A stretch of DNA of 64,000 nt from Bactericera cockerelli. Taxonomy: Eukaryota > Arthropoda > Insecta > Hemiptera > Triozidae. Position numbers and translations under genes: made by a program. The DNA is taken from positions 41,328,556-41,392,555 of the forward strand of contig CM044955.1 of the NCBI GenBank assembly GCA_024516035.1. The letters are read 5' to 3'. Of this stretch, positions 35,901 through 47,477 are shown in pieces; the first letter of the stretch is position 1; every line of letters begins with the position of its first letter. The notes under the pieces are model-generated. The model saw only the letters and a program-made list of their open reading frames with translations. It was not told where the DNA came from and made no database searches.

Positions 35901-38900
35901 GCAATATAGTAGGGTTAGGGATAATACATAGAAGGCAATGCCTCGGGTTTATAGTAGGGCTAGGTAAATATATAGAAGGCCATGCCTTGGGTTTATCATG
36001 GGGTTAGGAAAAATACATAGAAGGCCATGCCTCAGGTCTATATCGATGATGCCTATTAGGTGTTTCGATTATAATTTTTATGCTAGGCCTAAACTATGTA
36101 GGTATAAATTCAGGTAAAAATGCAGGAGACAATGCGGTGTTGATAAAACCATGAGCGGGAGAGAACTCGGTGGTGACGTCCCTTATCAATACCTCACGAG
36201 GTATGAATGAGTGTCTCCCGGACATGATGAACAGAGAAAAAAAACTGGCCTGAGGGGATCGAAACCAAGTCATCGTGCGTGCAAGCTTTGTATGCTACCC
36301 ATGATTGTCCAAAATCAATCTCGTAATGCCGCCACAGGTCACTGCCCAATTCTGCAACTACTACTATTTTCCTCGCGAGGGTAATGGTGTCGTCATGAAG
36401 ATCAAACATAAAGATCGGAAAAACAAAACAACGTTAAGCGCAAATTGAAAAAATAGAGCTAAAAATTTTCGCCCCCGCCAGGATTCGAACCCGTGTTGAC
36501 CGGGTGGCAGGTCGAGTATGCTACCAATAGACAAAGTTGTCTTCTGAAGAAACGAGGGCAGAAAATGAGCTAACTAAATTAATACTTGGAAACTTAAACA
36601 TTAAAATTTTGCACAGAGAGAGCGAGGTCATCTCAAAAATTCATACTGGCCAAGATCTGACCACTAAGCTAAGGATTCGAAGGTACCTACCCGCCAAAGA
36701 AAATGAAAAGGCCACCAGGTGCCACCCAGTGGACCGGATGAAGGAATAAAATCAATAAATTTGGTATCTGCTCATCAAGATCTTTCATTTGATACCTCTT
36801 AAGATTAGTATTATCCTTCAATTCCCGATTTGGGCTCCCAAAACCCGAGGCCGCCCAAATGGGCCGCCCGCTTATAATGTAAATTATTTTTTTGGTCCGT
36901 GCTCATCTCCATTATATCTTGATCACTTTAGACACCTCACTTAATCTTCAGTGCCAAGTTAAAGACACGAAGTCGGGTCTCAAAGGATCCGTATGAAAAA
37001 AAAAAAAAAAAAATTATGAATCTTTTCATGTCTTTCACGATTGTTGGGGGGTCTCGAAAATAGGGTTCCCGTTGGCCTAGGAAGTCAAACAAAAGGTCAA
37101 ATCAATTTATTTTTCAACGTAGAGTCCATTTCTGCAATAAAAATCGCAATTTTTGAAATTCATGTTGCACTTTTCGCTGGCTGAAAGTACATGAAATGCA
37201 TGGGAACTATGTTTTCCGTAACCTTACACTCTGCCGGGCTGTCTCTTTATTTGTATAGGCGTTCTTCACACCTCGGCCGAGGTGTTTGATATTGACTAGA
37301 AGAAAAAAAAAGATAAAAAAATTTAAATGGGTTAATTTTCTGTCTGTCCCGGTAGCTCGGTGTTAAAGGCGGCACTCTTTGAATCCAGAGATTCCAGAAG
37401 TCGCGGGTTCGAAACCCAGCCGGGACATGACAAGTTATCCTCCCATTTGGGATTGGGACTTCATAGTCCCAATCGGGCAGTATAAATAAGGCGATATTAA
37501 AAAAAAATTATTGAAAATTTTGAAAAAAATGGTAGTCAAGTGTTTAACGCGCTAGTCTGGTGGTTCGTTGCTTCGAATCCCACCCAGTGCATGAATTTTT
37601 CTTCATTAATTTGAGTTTGTGACTACATAATAATAAGACTCGGTGGTAGAAAATGCTTTGAGCATTAACCTCGCCTGGCAGTTACCTTCCACTGAAGAGT
37701 GTTATTATCTGGGCGGGGAAAGAGAAAATACTTTTGCACATTACTCGATCAAATCCCTTAATTGCAAATTTACGAGTGTGTTACATGTTACAGTATGTAC
37801 GTGTGGCTTCTGCCCACGAGCAATTGCTTCATTCTATTAATCCAGCCTATTCATTCTGACGTGTGACGTACAGACAGTTAGTACGTACAGTATGTACTTG
37901 TGGCTTCTGTACTATGACGTAAAGATTGGAATTTTGGCCAGCGCCGATGGCGCGTTGAATGCACCGGTTCTCGTTGGATCACCGAAGTTAAGCAACGTCC
38001 AGCGAGGTGAAGACTTCGTGATGCTGGCATTCCGGCCCAACCCAGGCTGGGTGAGGTTAATGTGGGTAGCAGGTTTGTGAGTTTCCTGCGAATAGAGGGT
38101 AACACCCCCGTGGTGATATGACCATGCAGTTGAAAGCGACGTTAAACCAAAAAAAAAAAAAACAGATTGGAATTACGGGTGATCCCCGTTCCAATCATTT
38201 TCTTTACCAAAAAATGGGCCTGGCCATTCAAAGAGGAAATGCTTCTTGCATCCTCGGTTCCCTTCCGGAAGGACGGTCCCTGGGACAAGTTTTTTATATT
38301 TAATAAAACTAAATAAAACAAGTTAGTACGATATGCTTACCCCAGACAATGCTCGAATCTGTTATGGCAGGCACCCGGGTACACGTAGTAGGTGGTGGAG
38401 AGCTGCTTGAGGTTCCTCAGCCTCTGGAACTGGGGGGTGTCTATGATGGCGACACACAGGGGGTGGAACTTCATGTGCCCGTGGACACTGTCATTGAAGA
38501 TCTTGTGGCTCGCTGGACAGTGTGAGAGAAGAAATGGGAAAGTAACAACCACATTATGAAACAGGATTAAAGTTAAGCTAAGCCAGACACGCCCTCAAGT
38601 CGGAGTTTCAACCAATCACAGTGCACTATAGCCTGAGTTGTTATTATTATTTTATAAATCTTTATTAGCATCTTGAGTGCCAGACTGTTTTTTGAGAACT
38701 TCACTTCAGTGCCGTGAGTACCCATGTGGGATCTCAATCCAGCCTGAAAACACTCAAAGTGAGACCACATTTGGTTTCTCAGAAGATGTTTTTTTCATTC
38801 AAAAAACTGTTCCAGCAGGCCATGAGTACCCATAATGAGCGCGCGATTAGCTCAGTGGTTAAGCACTCGCTTGCCATGCGGAAGGTCCCGGGTTCGATCC

Positions 38901-40136
38901 CCCGTGCCGACAAAAATTTGTATTCTTAATTTGGTTACAATTGTTTGTAAGGGATACCTTCCGGTGCGCTCGTGTTGACCCAGCACCTAATTGGGAAGTA
39001 TTGTGTCACTTCTCGCCCATCAGAGGGGAGGCATACTTGGGCAGGCTACAACACAGACCACAAGCGTCTACAGTAGCTCCTGTTTCATAGCTACGAAATA
39101 AAAAAGGCTGTGATAAAACACTCATCTTTAAAAAAAAAAAAAAAAAAAAAAAAAGGTCTTATTTATAGGTAACATTCATCTAAGATGCTCTAGAAACACA
39201 GTCTCAAAGTTTCAGATCGATCAGAGAAAAAAAATGTCATGGCACGGTGGGCACGGACTGTCATTTTTCAGCTTGGCACTGAAGTTAAGTTTCATGAGTA
39301 CCCATTTGGGATCTCATGGCACTCAAGTTGTTAAGAGGACAAAGTAATGTACAATATTTACAGCATAAAATTAGAAAAAATTATTTAACCAATGAAATAG
39401 ATTGAAAAATAAATAAATATATATCAAAAAAGAAAATAATAATAATGTCCTTACTAAAGGGCGGAATTATTGTCTGCGGCAATCTCTTGAACCCAACCCT
39501 TGACTGATGGTGTTAACTTAGATCAATCAAATCCTGTTTCATAATTCGGCCCTTAGTATATTAGTTTTTTTTTTTTTTTTTCATTTCCATGCTGAGCATG
39601 GATAATTCGAAATCAAAACGGTCACCATCAATCCATGTCATTACCACGCTGGACGTTACTTGACTATAGTGATCGGATAAGAACTGGTGTATTCAACGTG
39701 CCATTGCACTTCCACTGGTAAACCTTTTAATCAAAGAACTAGGCCAAGTTCCGGTCACATACGCATTATCTATTTGTATTAACAAATTCATTGGTTTGAT
39801 TTTTAAAGCAGCGACCATGCAACTTTGTTGTAACAATTGTAAGTTGTAACTACTGCTCGTAGTGTAGAGGTCGTGAGTTCTGCGCTACCCACTAAAAATT
39901 GTGATATAATAACAGAAAGAAACACATTTTATTTTCTAACACTACCTGCCTCCTGTGGCGCCAAGTTACGGCCCGAAACGATGTACGGCAATGCCTGATG
40001 GTGTAGAGTAGGGTTAGGAAAAATAAATATAGGGCCATGCCTCGTGTGCAGCCACCTACCTGGCATGATGTTGTTGTTGTGAGAGATTTTGGACCGGTGG
40101 CAATGGCACGAGGAGTCCGAATCGGAAGCCAAAGAT
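32996..40136 (-). CDS. SAMHD1: SAMHD1-like HD-domain dNTP triphosphohydrolase, partial
   Basis: Exons (minus): 40060-40136, 38341-38512 and 33030 down to the gap edge at 32996. Phases agree at both junctions. Exon 38341-38512 encodes [45 protein letters not shown]. The last exon continues [11 protein letters not shown] before running into Ns. This is the start of the HD domain of SAMHD1, which hydrolyses dNTPs to deoxynucleosides and triphosphate. The first metal-binding His (in RFEH) is present; the HD pair and later residues are in missing sequence. Exon 40060-40136 ([13 protein letters not shown]...NNNIMP) is a Ser/His-rich linker supported only by splice sites and phase. I found no N-terminal SAM domain or start codon upstream. 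Confidence 0.8.
33351..33894. mobile_element. Near-perfect foldback hairpin element
   Basis: Arms of 248 bp (33351-33598 and 33647-33894) are inverted copies with one mismatch that I found (TATGGTTATC against TATGTTTATC). The loop is 48 bp. The termini are ATCCCCCCAAAAACACCAC. There is no open frame. It lies in the SAMHD1 intron, ~355 bp from the gap. Confidence 0.9.
34235..35896. mobile_element. Possible DNA element with repeated TAGTGTCCG motifs
   Basis: CGGCCATTCCA (34235-34245) is inverted at 35886-35896. Between them GTAGTGTCCG or close variants occur about seven times (near 34604, 34763, 34780, 34798, 35504, 35702, 35870), in both orientations near the ends. It interrupts a ~45-bp satellite. 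No transposase frame. Confidence 0.45.
35908..36043 (+). repeat. 45-bp satellite, three copies
   Basis: GTAGGGTTAGG..ATACATAGAAGGC.ATGCCTCGGGTTTATA repeats at 35909, 35954 and 35999. Related copies flank the element on its left (34165-34236), and another lies at 40003-40047 beside the SAMHD1 exon. Confidence 0.75.
37345..37500 (+). mobile_element. tRNA-like SINE (family 5)
   Basis: GTCCCGGTAGCTCGGTGTTAA ends with CGGGTTCGAAACCCAGCCGG and GACA; the 7-bp acceptor stem GTCCCGG/CCGGGAC pairs. The following GGGACTTCATAGTCCCAATC and GGCAGTATAAATAAGGCG body recurs at 54300-54485 (minus), so it is a SINE and not a lone tRNA gene. Confidence 0.7.
37535..37720 (+). mobile_element. tRNA-like SINE (family 6)
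   Basis: TTAACGCGCTAGTCTGGTGG and GCTTCGAATCCCACCCAGTG form the head. The body TGACTACATAATAATAAGAC.. CGGTGGTAGAAAATGCTT and CCACTGAAGAGTGTTATTA follows. A reverse copy is at 46805-47030. Confidence 0.7.
37935..38150 (+). mobile_element. 5S-rRNA-headed SINE (family 2), best copy
   Basis: GCGCCGATGGCGCGTTGAATG, CACCGGTTCTCGTTGGATCA and CCGAAGTTAAGCAACGTCC match the 5' half of 5S rRNA with its internal promoter region. The body CCCAGGCTGGGTGAGGTTAA, GTTTCCTGCGAATAGAGGGT and GACGTTAAACC plus poly-A follows. The body is that of family 1 with a different head. Confidence 0.85.
38838..39150 (+). mobile_element. tRNA-Gly-like SINE (family 4)
   Basis: The head GATTAGCTCAGTGGTTAAGC, CTCGCTTGCCATGCGGAAGG and CGGGTTCGATCCCC resembles tRNA-Gly(GCC), but the acceptor stem does not pair. 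The body GGGATACCTTCCGGTGCGC and CTTCTCGCCCATCAGAGG ends in an A24 run. A reverse copy is at 57655-57935. Confidence 0.8.
39443..39545 (-). repeat. LINE-end fragment
   Basis: AAAGGGCGGAATTATTG..GGCAATCTCTT matches the 3' UTR near 47135-47190. It is followed by CCTGTTTCATAATTCGGCCC, shared with the inverted-repeat element at 43797-44193. Confidence 0.6.
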
Positions 40137-42861
40137 CTGCAACACAGAGGAAGGGGTAGTGGTTAGAGCATTGATTACAAAGAGAAATAGAATAGAAAGG
40201 AATGAGAGAGAGAAGAGCAGACTCGACCGTGAGACGTATCCGTCCCTTGACTATACAGTCCGATTTTCTTGGATTAGTCTTCATGTAAGGTTTATCTTTT
40301 ATTTTATAATTTTAGTTGATGATTTACTTCTACTATCCCAATTTATTGGAAATATCAAGTAGGTAGATGAATTTGGTTAATCTTTTAAAATTGATTATTG
40401 GTTGAAGAGGTGTAAGTTGAGAATACGAATGGAATCTTTGAGAACTTGAAGGTTAATTTCAGTGAGGGTCTTATTAGTATAGTAGTACAACATAATTTTT
40501 TTTGATGAGTTCAAAATATCGTTTACAATTTATTTTTTTGTATATTTCTTTTCATGTAACACTATATTAACAAGCTGCTCTTTCAAGTTAGGTCCTTATT
40601 ATATTTTTTTCAGACAGAGAGAGCAGTTTGGGGGGAAGATCTACTTGAATCAAAATTTCAATATCTGTTATAATTCGGGATGTGGAATTTGTAACGCAAA
40701 ACCCCTCAAAGGTACTTTAAAAAAGGGTTAGAAATTTTAAGTGACGCAGTTGATTTTCTCGGATCCTGTTAATAATTACAAAAAATCTATTCTTAACCAA
40801 TTTCTTCACTCGAAGGGGGAAATAGTTTTTGTATTGACAGGGACTGAAAAAATCGACTGCGTCACTTAAAATAAATCACCCTGTATACAAGAATTATCAT
40901 AATGCTACTTTTAAACACTAGAAAGGATTGTGATAAACTCGCGTTATTGAGGTAGTGTAAAAGTCTCACACGACTAGTATTATCATTTTAGATGGCACCT
41001 ATTGTAACAACATGATATGTATTTTCATTTTTAATGAGGGAATATGAAATGTTACACATTTTAGGTAGAAAACATTTAGGTGGTATTTTGCCATAACATG
41101 TTATTGACATAATATCCTAATGTGTATTTCATTTTATCGGTAAAGTATAGAATTATAAAATGTTACTTGTTATTGAACTTAAAAATAACGATAAATTATT
41201 ATTTTAATCATCCATAACGATACAAAATATGTTGCTCCAAATCTCTTTAACCTTTCGATCGTAGGTGTATCAATTGAATAATATTTACGAGTATAATTAT
41301 GACTGATTGATACTTGCTCATAATTACAATTACTTCCGATGAATTTCTCATATTACAAATCGGAAGTACCTAATTGTATTTTACTCTTTACTGATTTATC
41401 TACTGTATATAGGTACTGTATTATATTGCTTCCGATAAATTTCAAATACATATTAGAATTCGGAGGTATTGTATTTGTTTTTGTACATAAAAAGTACATT
41501 AAATAACCTTTTTTGATAGCTTATTTTATTCATAGTAAACTATAAAAACTGGGAAAAAAAGTTCTTCTTTAAGAAAAATAGTTTAGTATTCTCACTCTAC
41601 CGCAAGTCTTGTAGGTACGAACTGAATACTTTTTTACCAATTTTAAATGCAAATTATCCATGACCTCCTACGAGTTAACACCATCACCAACGCATCAAGT
41701 ATGAGTGGACAGTGACTATTTTATGCAAATTTTTGATGAAATTTGTTTATTTTACCAAGTGGGTAATATATAAATGAGAATGTATTATAAACACTACCTA
41801 TCATAAACCATACTATACTACAAGAGATCGAGACAATCTCTTGGAAGAGAAACCGTAGATGCCACAAATTTATGATTTACTTAAATCATCTTGCAAAATA
41901 CAAAAACATACATATATGTAATTTAGGTATAACTATTACTTTCTAGTAAATCCTAAATATGAGAAGTACTCTGGGTTCGCTTTTTTCAAATTAAAAGAAC
42001 TTTTTAGAGGTGTGAATTATTATAACAAAAAAGGTTTCTTTAGCATATTAAATAGATTTTTTCAGAAAATAATACCTAGGCACTGTAAAATAGAAAAAGT
42101 GGTTGGTGAAATAGAATAAGATGTGCCTTTTTGTGCTTTTTAAACGTTTGGACTATAATAAGACTAACTTGTCTTGTGCTGCAAGTCTATATAAAGCTGA
42201 GTTGATAGAACATTAAATGGTTAACTTGCTGATATAAAATTGAAAATCAACATGAAAATAGATAAGAAAAGATATGAAAAACACAAACCACGCAATCATG
42301 AATGGAGAGGTAAACACATCCTATGACGTGTAACCGATAGGGACAGAAAAGTATGGACGTAATCGGACTGATAAAAAATAGAACTGATTTTGAAAAAAGG
42401 CCACATTAAGGAGTTTTTAATTCATTCAAATTAATTTTTAACTAATAACGAGGTGATAACTTGATTTAATAACTAGAAAAATTATTGAAAAAGACCTTTT
42501 TTTTAATACCAAGAATCTCAACAATTTTTTGTGTAATTTCATGTTTTCTACTACCTTCTTTATTATTTGATTAAAGTTTTGACAAAAGTTTATTCGAATT
42601 TGAAAGCAGTAGGTATTAATTACTACCTACCTGCAGAAACGAACTAAATTATCTTTTATAACTGTGAAATTATAAAAGTGAAAGAACACAAAACCGTATA
42701 GAGAAGCTGTTTTTTTTTTGTCTAGGTAAGTATTTTGGTTTTTTCATAATTGTAAAGTTTTTTTCTGGTCGATCGAGAATATATTATTATGAATTATTCC
42801 TTTAAAATTATATATGTTCAAGATATTCACTTACAACATCGTCTCTAATTATTTATTTCAG

Positions 42862-43192
42862 TATACACAGTTTTTTTATAATTCTTTTTACTCGGCCTTG
42901 GCGAAACTCCTGCTTTGAAATCCACGACGTAAAAGGATGGAGATTAAATGGTTGGTACAATGAAATATTCAATATTCAAAAGATATGCCTGGAGGCTGTC
43001 ATAGGTCCAAATACATTTGATAAGCATTGCTGGAGAAACGAGTTCTGCAATTCTCCAGCAATGGTTTGGCAAGAAATGAGCAAGTACATGATGGTATATT
43101 CCCATGAACGCCCAAGGCAAATATTTCTGGCTCATCACTATGTTCTCCTAATCATTCCATGTTATTCTCTCTTCCTTTTCGGAATTGTGTGA
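42862..43192 (+). CDS. Candidate isolated 3' exon, unknown product
   Basis: After a plausible acceptor (TAATTATTTATTTCAG) a frame stays open for 109 codons to a TGA. It includes TRPWRNSCFEIHDVKGWRLN, five cysteines and a hydrophobic end (VLLIIPCYSLFLFGIV). I could not attach an upstream exon; a GTAAGT at 42726 is a possible donor. It could be chance in AT-rich DNA. Confidence 0.25.
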
Positions 43193-43796
43193 TTTTAGTA
43201 GTAGAAAGGCCCTCTATTTTACCAACATCATAAAATATTTTTCCTTGATAGAAGCTGTAAGAAGTTGAGTTAAAGCTCAAAGTTTTCACGGATCAATAGC
43301 CCAAGCACATTAGACAAACAGAAAGATGGGTTTCCTGCACATCTTTCTAGGTGTCCCAATAAAGAATGAGTTTGCGACGGACTCAAACTATTGTAAAAAA
43401 TAACTCAAACAAACCCTACAAGCAGGTCAGATATCATGTACCGACGGATAAAATTCCATATTAAAAAAAAATTAAAATTTTGTTCGTACATAAAATGGTA
43501 AGTTGATGATAATGACCCAACTTTGCAAATAAATTTAGGTAGGTGAAGTCTATCCACTTAAAGTCACTGATATAATAATTGTTTCTAATGTTATTCGACG
43601 CCCAACTTCAATTTCTTAAATAAAATTTCTACACAAATTTATTTTGTACTCGAGATGCGTCGATTAGTACCGATTTAGTAGTTACAAGCATCCCAAACAA
43701 AAAGAAAAAAAATGGTTTACAGTTTATATCTTTACAAACATCAACACAATGATAATTTAATTAGCGCTCCCTAGGATATTCTAGCGCCTAGTCTAA

Positions 43797-44193
43797 GGGT
43801 CGAATTATGAAACAGGATTAGATTTAATCTAAATGGACACTATCCCATAACATGCCCTCATAAACTGTATTTTTCTTTCTAACCAAAGTGGATTCAAATG
43901 GACGAACTGGAAAAAAGTCATTTTTCTTTTGGAAGAGGAAAAATCTTCTTTCAGTTTGGTTAATCAAAATGGATTTATAAAATTCTTGCTTCCATTTCTT
44001 TTATAGGTTAAGTCCATTGTTTATCTTTAAAAGTACCAAAACGCATTTTTCTTTCACAAATACTGGGGAAGCTAAACTTGGAATAAAATGAAAATATTTG
44101 GAAATAACGAACCTGGAAAAAAAATTATCCAAAAGAAAAACACGGCTATACGCTATACGTAAATTAACTAATATTGTTTCATAATTCGACCCT
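43797..44193. mobile_element. Inverted-repeat element (AGGGTCGAATTATGAAACA)
   Basis: The ~19-bp terminal repeat lies at 43796-43814 and inverted at 44175-44194. The interior (43865-44150) is ~90% like 28430-28735 (CTTTCTAACCAAAGTGG..GGAAGAGGAAAAATCTTC). Confidence 0.65.
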
Positions 44194-45063
44194 CAGTTTC
44201 TGGACTGTTTTCATATGATTTTTTTAATACATTACAGTAAAAAGAAAGAAGACTTCATGATATAGGGAGGTTAGACAAAGAGAAGCGAATAATTTTAAAT
44301 AAAAAAGATGATTAGAAACATATTTTTTATAAAATTAAATAAATTCATTAAATACGTACCATAAAATTTTGAAACACACTCAAAGATAAAGTTGTCATAC
44401 AACAGTGACGTTTTTCGCACTCGCTAAGCTAAATCTGAACTAAGACAATGTTGATTGTGGATAGAGAAAACTGTCACGTTCGAAGAAATTTATTTAATCT
44501 TAGAACTAGTATAGAGCATACAAATTTTAAATTTTATTTACAAATGATTAATCTCATGTATGAGAACAATGTTTTAACTACATAAAAAATATTTGTTCAG
44601 TAAAGTAGCTACTGACTGGCAGGAAGTTAGATTATCTATTTGAACCATAATATGTTCAATGCCATAATGTATTATAGTTGCAATAATGCAACATGCATTC
44701 CACTGCAGTACTAGCTCTTGCAATTTTGATCATAGGAATACTCTCGGCGAATAAAGCACAATTAATATTCCGACTAACAGATCGTGCTTTTTTTTGACAA
44801 ACTTTCAATTGGACCCCGTTAGATAGTTATACAGGTTCTTTATGGAACAGGAGAAACACTTGGCAGAGGTCTGTCTGTGACCGACTGCGTAGGAATCGTG
44901 AGATGCATTAATGCGCTTTAAATCTAAACTTATTAACAACTCTAAGCCATAAGAGGTACGGTTTATGACTCATTGAAAAGCAGTAGGTACATGACTTGAC
45001 CAACTCATTGATATAATCAACGTAGCCTAATATGATAGTCAGAAAAAGAGGTAGGTACATGTG

Positions 45064-45290
45064 TTACGGCAGCCTTCGTAGCGTAACGGTTGTGACTACT
45101 GCCCGTAGTAAGAGATCCTGAGTTCAATTCCCGGTTGGAGCAGACTTCACACAGAAAATTCTGTTGCCTCCGAACACGTGACTCCGAAGACGTGACATTT
45201 ACGACCCTACCCAGGCTGGGTGAGGGTAATGTAGGTGGCTGGTACGATTCCCACCACCGTGATATATGTCTATCTCACGGACACCTAATT
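45064..45290 (+). mobile_element. tRNA-headed SINE (family 1) copy
   Basis: GGCAGCCTTCGTAGCGTAACGG, then GAGTTCAATTCCCGGTTGGAG, CACAGAAAATTCTGTTGCC and CCCAGGCTGGGTGAGGGTAA. It is diverged and partly internally duplicated (ACGTGACTCCGAAGACGTGA). Confidence 0.8.
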
Positions 45291-45934
45291 ATTACTGTAT
45301 ACTAAAAAATTCTCAACTTCAACAGGAGAAAAGTCCTGACAGGTTTTACATGGGTGACTGACTCGGATTGCTCCTGTAATACGTAAGCAAAAGCTTTACA
45401 TTTTCAACACAATAATAGTTCAATGGGTTCCGTGCTGACTTTACACGAGGAAGTCCCGCTTTCCATGGAGAACAGATTCGAAGGAGGTTTCATACTTGAA
45501 CTTTGGGGTTCACTAAGTCACGAGAGGACAAATGAGTAACTCTAGAGTACCTTTAGAGTAACATTCAGATGATACATTACTTTCAGATATATTACAAAGA
45601 TAACAAAGTAAATGGTATGATATTGTCATATTAAATTTTTTTTGTAGAGTCCCTTACAATATGATGTACTACCAAATCTTGTGGATACTGACACAGGAAT
45701 ATGAATAAAAATTTTGAGGGAAAAAATGATCATGTTTTATTTACATACTTTTATAAAACAAAACTTGATCAAGTGTGATGACTCAAATTCATTGAGTTTA
45801 GTCAAATTACCTAAAAAATTAATAAAGTACCTATGTATTAATTTATTTGTGGTGATGCACAAGGCCTCTTCACAATTTTTGTGGTTAGCACAGCATTACT
45901 AAGAGCCTCCTTCACATTTCGAATTATTCTATTA

Positions 45935-46130
45935 CATTAATTTCTTTTTACTCTGGTAATGCCGCCACTGGTCGTTACTCATACAAGTAACTACTCATTT
46001 TCCCTCACGAGGTATGAGTGGACCCGGAACATCCAAGTACAGAGCAGAAAAATTACTGCCCCGCTGGGGATCGAACCCAGGTCACCGTGTGTGCAATGCC
46101 TAGCGCGCTAACTCACTCTGCCACGGTGAC
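45935..46130 (-). mobile_element. tRNA-derived SINE (family 3)
   Basis: This has the same head and body as the copy at 24480 (GACCTGGGTTCGATCCCCAG; CCTCGTGAGGGAAAATGAG). It is 3'-truncated. Confidence 0.8.
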
Positions 46131-46804
46131 TAATAAAATCAATGATTAATTCATTGACACTGTCATTGGTTCATTGGCTGATCCAGTGTCCACTAGACTA
46201 AAGGGACTTTTCCTTGGCACAATAAACGAAGTATATTCAATTATTAAAACCTCTACCCAAAAGTTCTTACACATGTAATACTTTATCTCACCATGTTTGA
46301 TATAAAATGAGTTATCAAGTATAATTAGTTTTGACCTTTGAATACAAAATTATTCAACACCCAACTACACTGAAATTTTTAATCAGAATTTAGTTTACAT
46401 AAGCACTTATTTATCTGAGCTTATCACCTAATGGACAAAAGGTGTACATTAGTTACACAACTTAACTTTATCAGTGCAAACTACATATTCATTGAGCACA
46501 TAAACTATCACAATGATTTGTTAGATTAAATTGAAAAATGTTCAAAAGTGTTTCTGTGGTTCTTGCTAGAGGATCAAACCTCATGTGTTTTTAACAGTAA
46601 AGTTTCAAAATATTGGAATTAATAAAACTGGAAGGTTCTCAATTTACGACAGGACAAAAGAAAAACACTTTTTCAAGTTGAAGGATTTGGAATTTTTGTA
46701 GGTAGCTTTAGTAAGTAAGTTCCTTCTTTTACTTAAGAAGATTTAATTTTTTTGATACATTTAATTTGTCCTGAATGGATTTTTGAAATGGTACCATGTT
46801 ATTG

Positions 46805-47030
46805 GCTTTTTTAAAATAATAATAATAAGAATAATAACACTCTTTAGTGGAAGCTAACAGCCAAGCATTTTCTACCACCTAACCTGAGTCTTATTATAAT
46901 GTGGTCACAAACTCTCAAATGAATGAGGGAAAATTCATGCACTGGGTGGGATTTGAACCAACAGATCACTATACTACCTGGATTACCAGACTAGTGTATT
47001 ACCAGTGCACGGTAGTCTAGGTATTTTAAA
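46805..47030 (-). mobile_element. tRNA-like SINE (family 6), reverse copy
   Basis: ATAACACTCTTTAGTGGAAG, AGCATTTTCTACCACCTAAC and GGGTGGGATTTGAACC are the reverse complement of the family 6 body and head. Confidence 0.7.
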
Positions 47031-47325
47031 TCACATTTTTTATTTGAAAAAAAAAACTATTTTAAATCTATTTCAACAACAACAAAAAATAATAATAATA
47101 ATAACTCTTTATTGACAAGAATAATATTGACAAAGGGCGTGATTATTGCCTGAGGCAATCTCTGCCATCAAACCCATACGGTTACCACTTATTTGATATC
47201 GAGAAGTAAAGTGTTACTGATATTCCATAATATATTTAAAAAAAAAGAAAAAAAATGTATAAATATAGGTAGGTATATATAAAAGAGAGAATATAATATA
47301 TTATATCCGGGTGAGGAAACAGAAG

Positions 47326-47461
47326 AAAAAAAAAAAAAAAAAGAAGGAGGACAAGAAAATAAGGAGGAAGAAGAAAAGAAGGAAGAAGAAGAAAAGAAGG
47401 AAGAAGAAGAAAAGAAGGAAGAAGAAGAAAAGAAGGAAGAAGAAGAAAAGAAGGAAGAAGG
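47326..47461 (+). repeat. GAAGAAGAAAAGAAG-type purine microsatellite
   Basis: An A18 run is followed by at least five copies of an 18-bp GAAGAAGAAAAGAAGGAA unit. It is pure purine on the plus strand and could adopt triplex structure. Confidence 0.9.
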
Positions 47462-47477
47462 AGCCAGTACTCAATTT

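Larger units (their letters stand above)
40137..47089. other. Repeat-rich region with no firm gene
   Basis: SAMHD1 5' exons could lie here but I found none. Seen: paired CTGCGTCACTTAAA-type ends at 40740 and 40855, GGAAGTA hairpins at 41330 and 41430, the candidate exon at 42862, the inverted-repeat element at 43797 and SINEs at 45064, 45935 and 46805. Confidence 0.5.

Noticed and set aside
37345..37425. Possible functional tRNA gene with a paired acceptor stem
   Set aside because: The anticodon arm is irregular, and the same head plus downstream body recurs inverted at 54300-54485, so it is a tRNA-derived SINE.
37935..38010. Possible 5S rRNA gene
   Set aside because: Only the 5' portion resembles 5S rRNA; it runs directly into the shared SINE body.
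38841..38911. Possible tRNA-Gly(GCC) gene
   Set aside because: The acceptor stem does not pair, and the head is followed by a SINE body and poly-A, repeated at 57655-57935.
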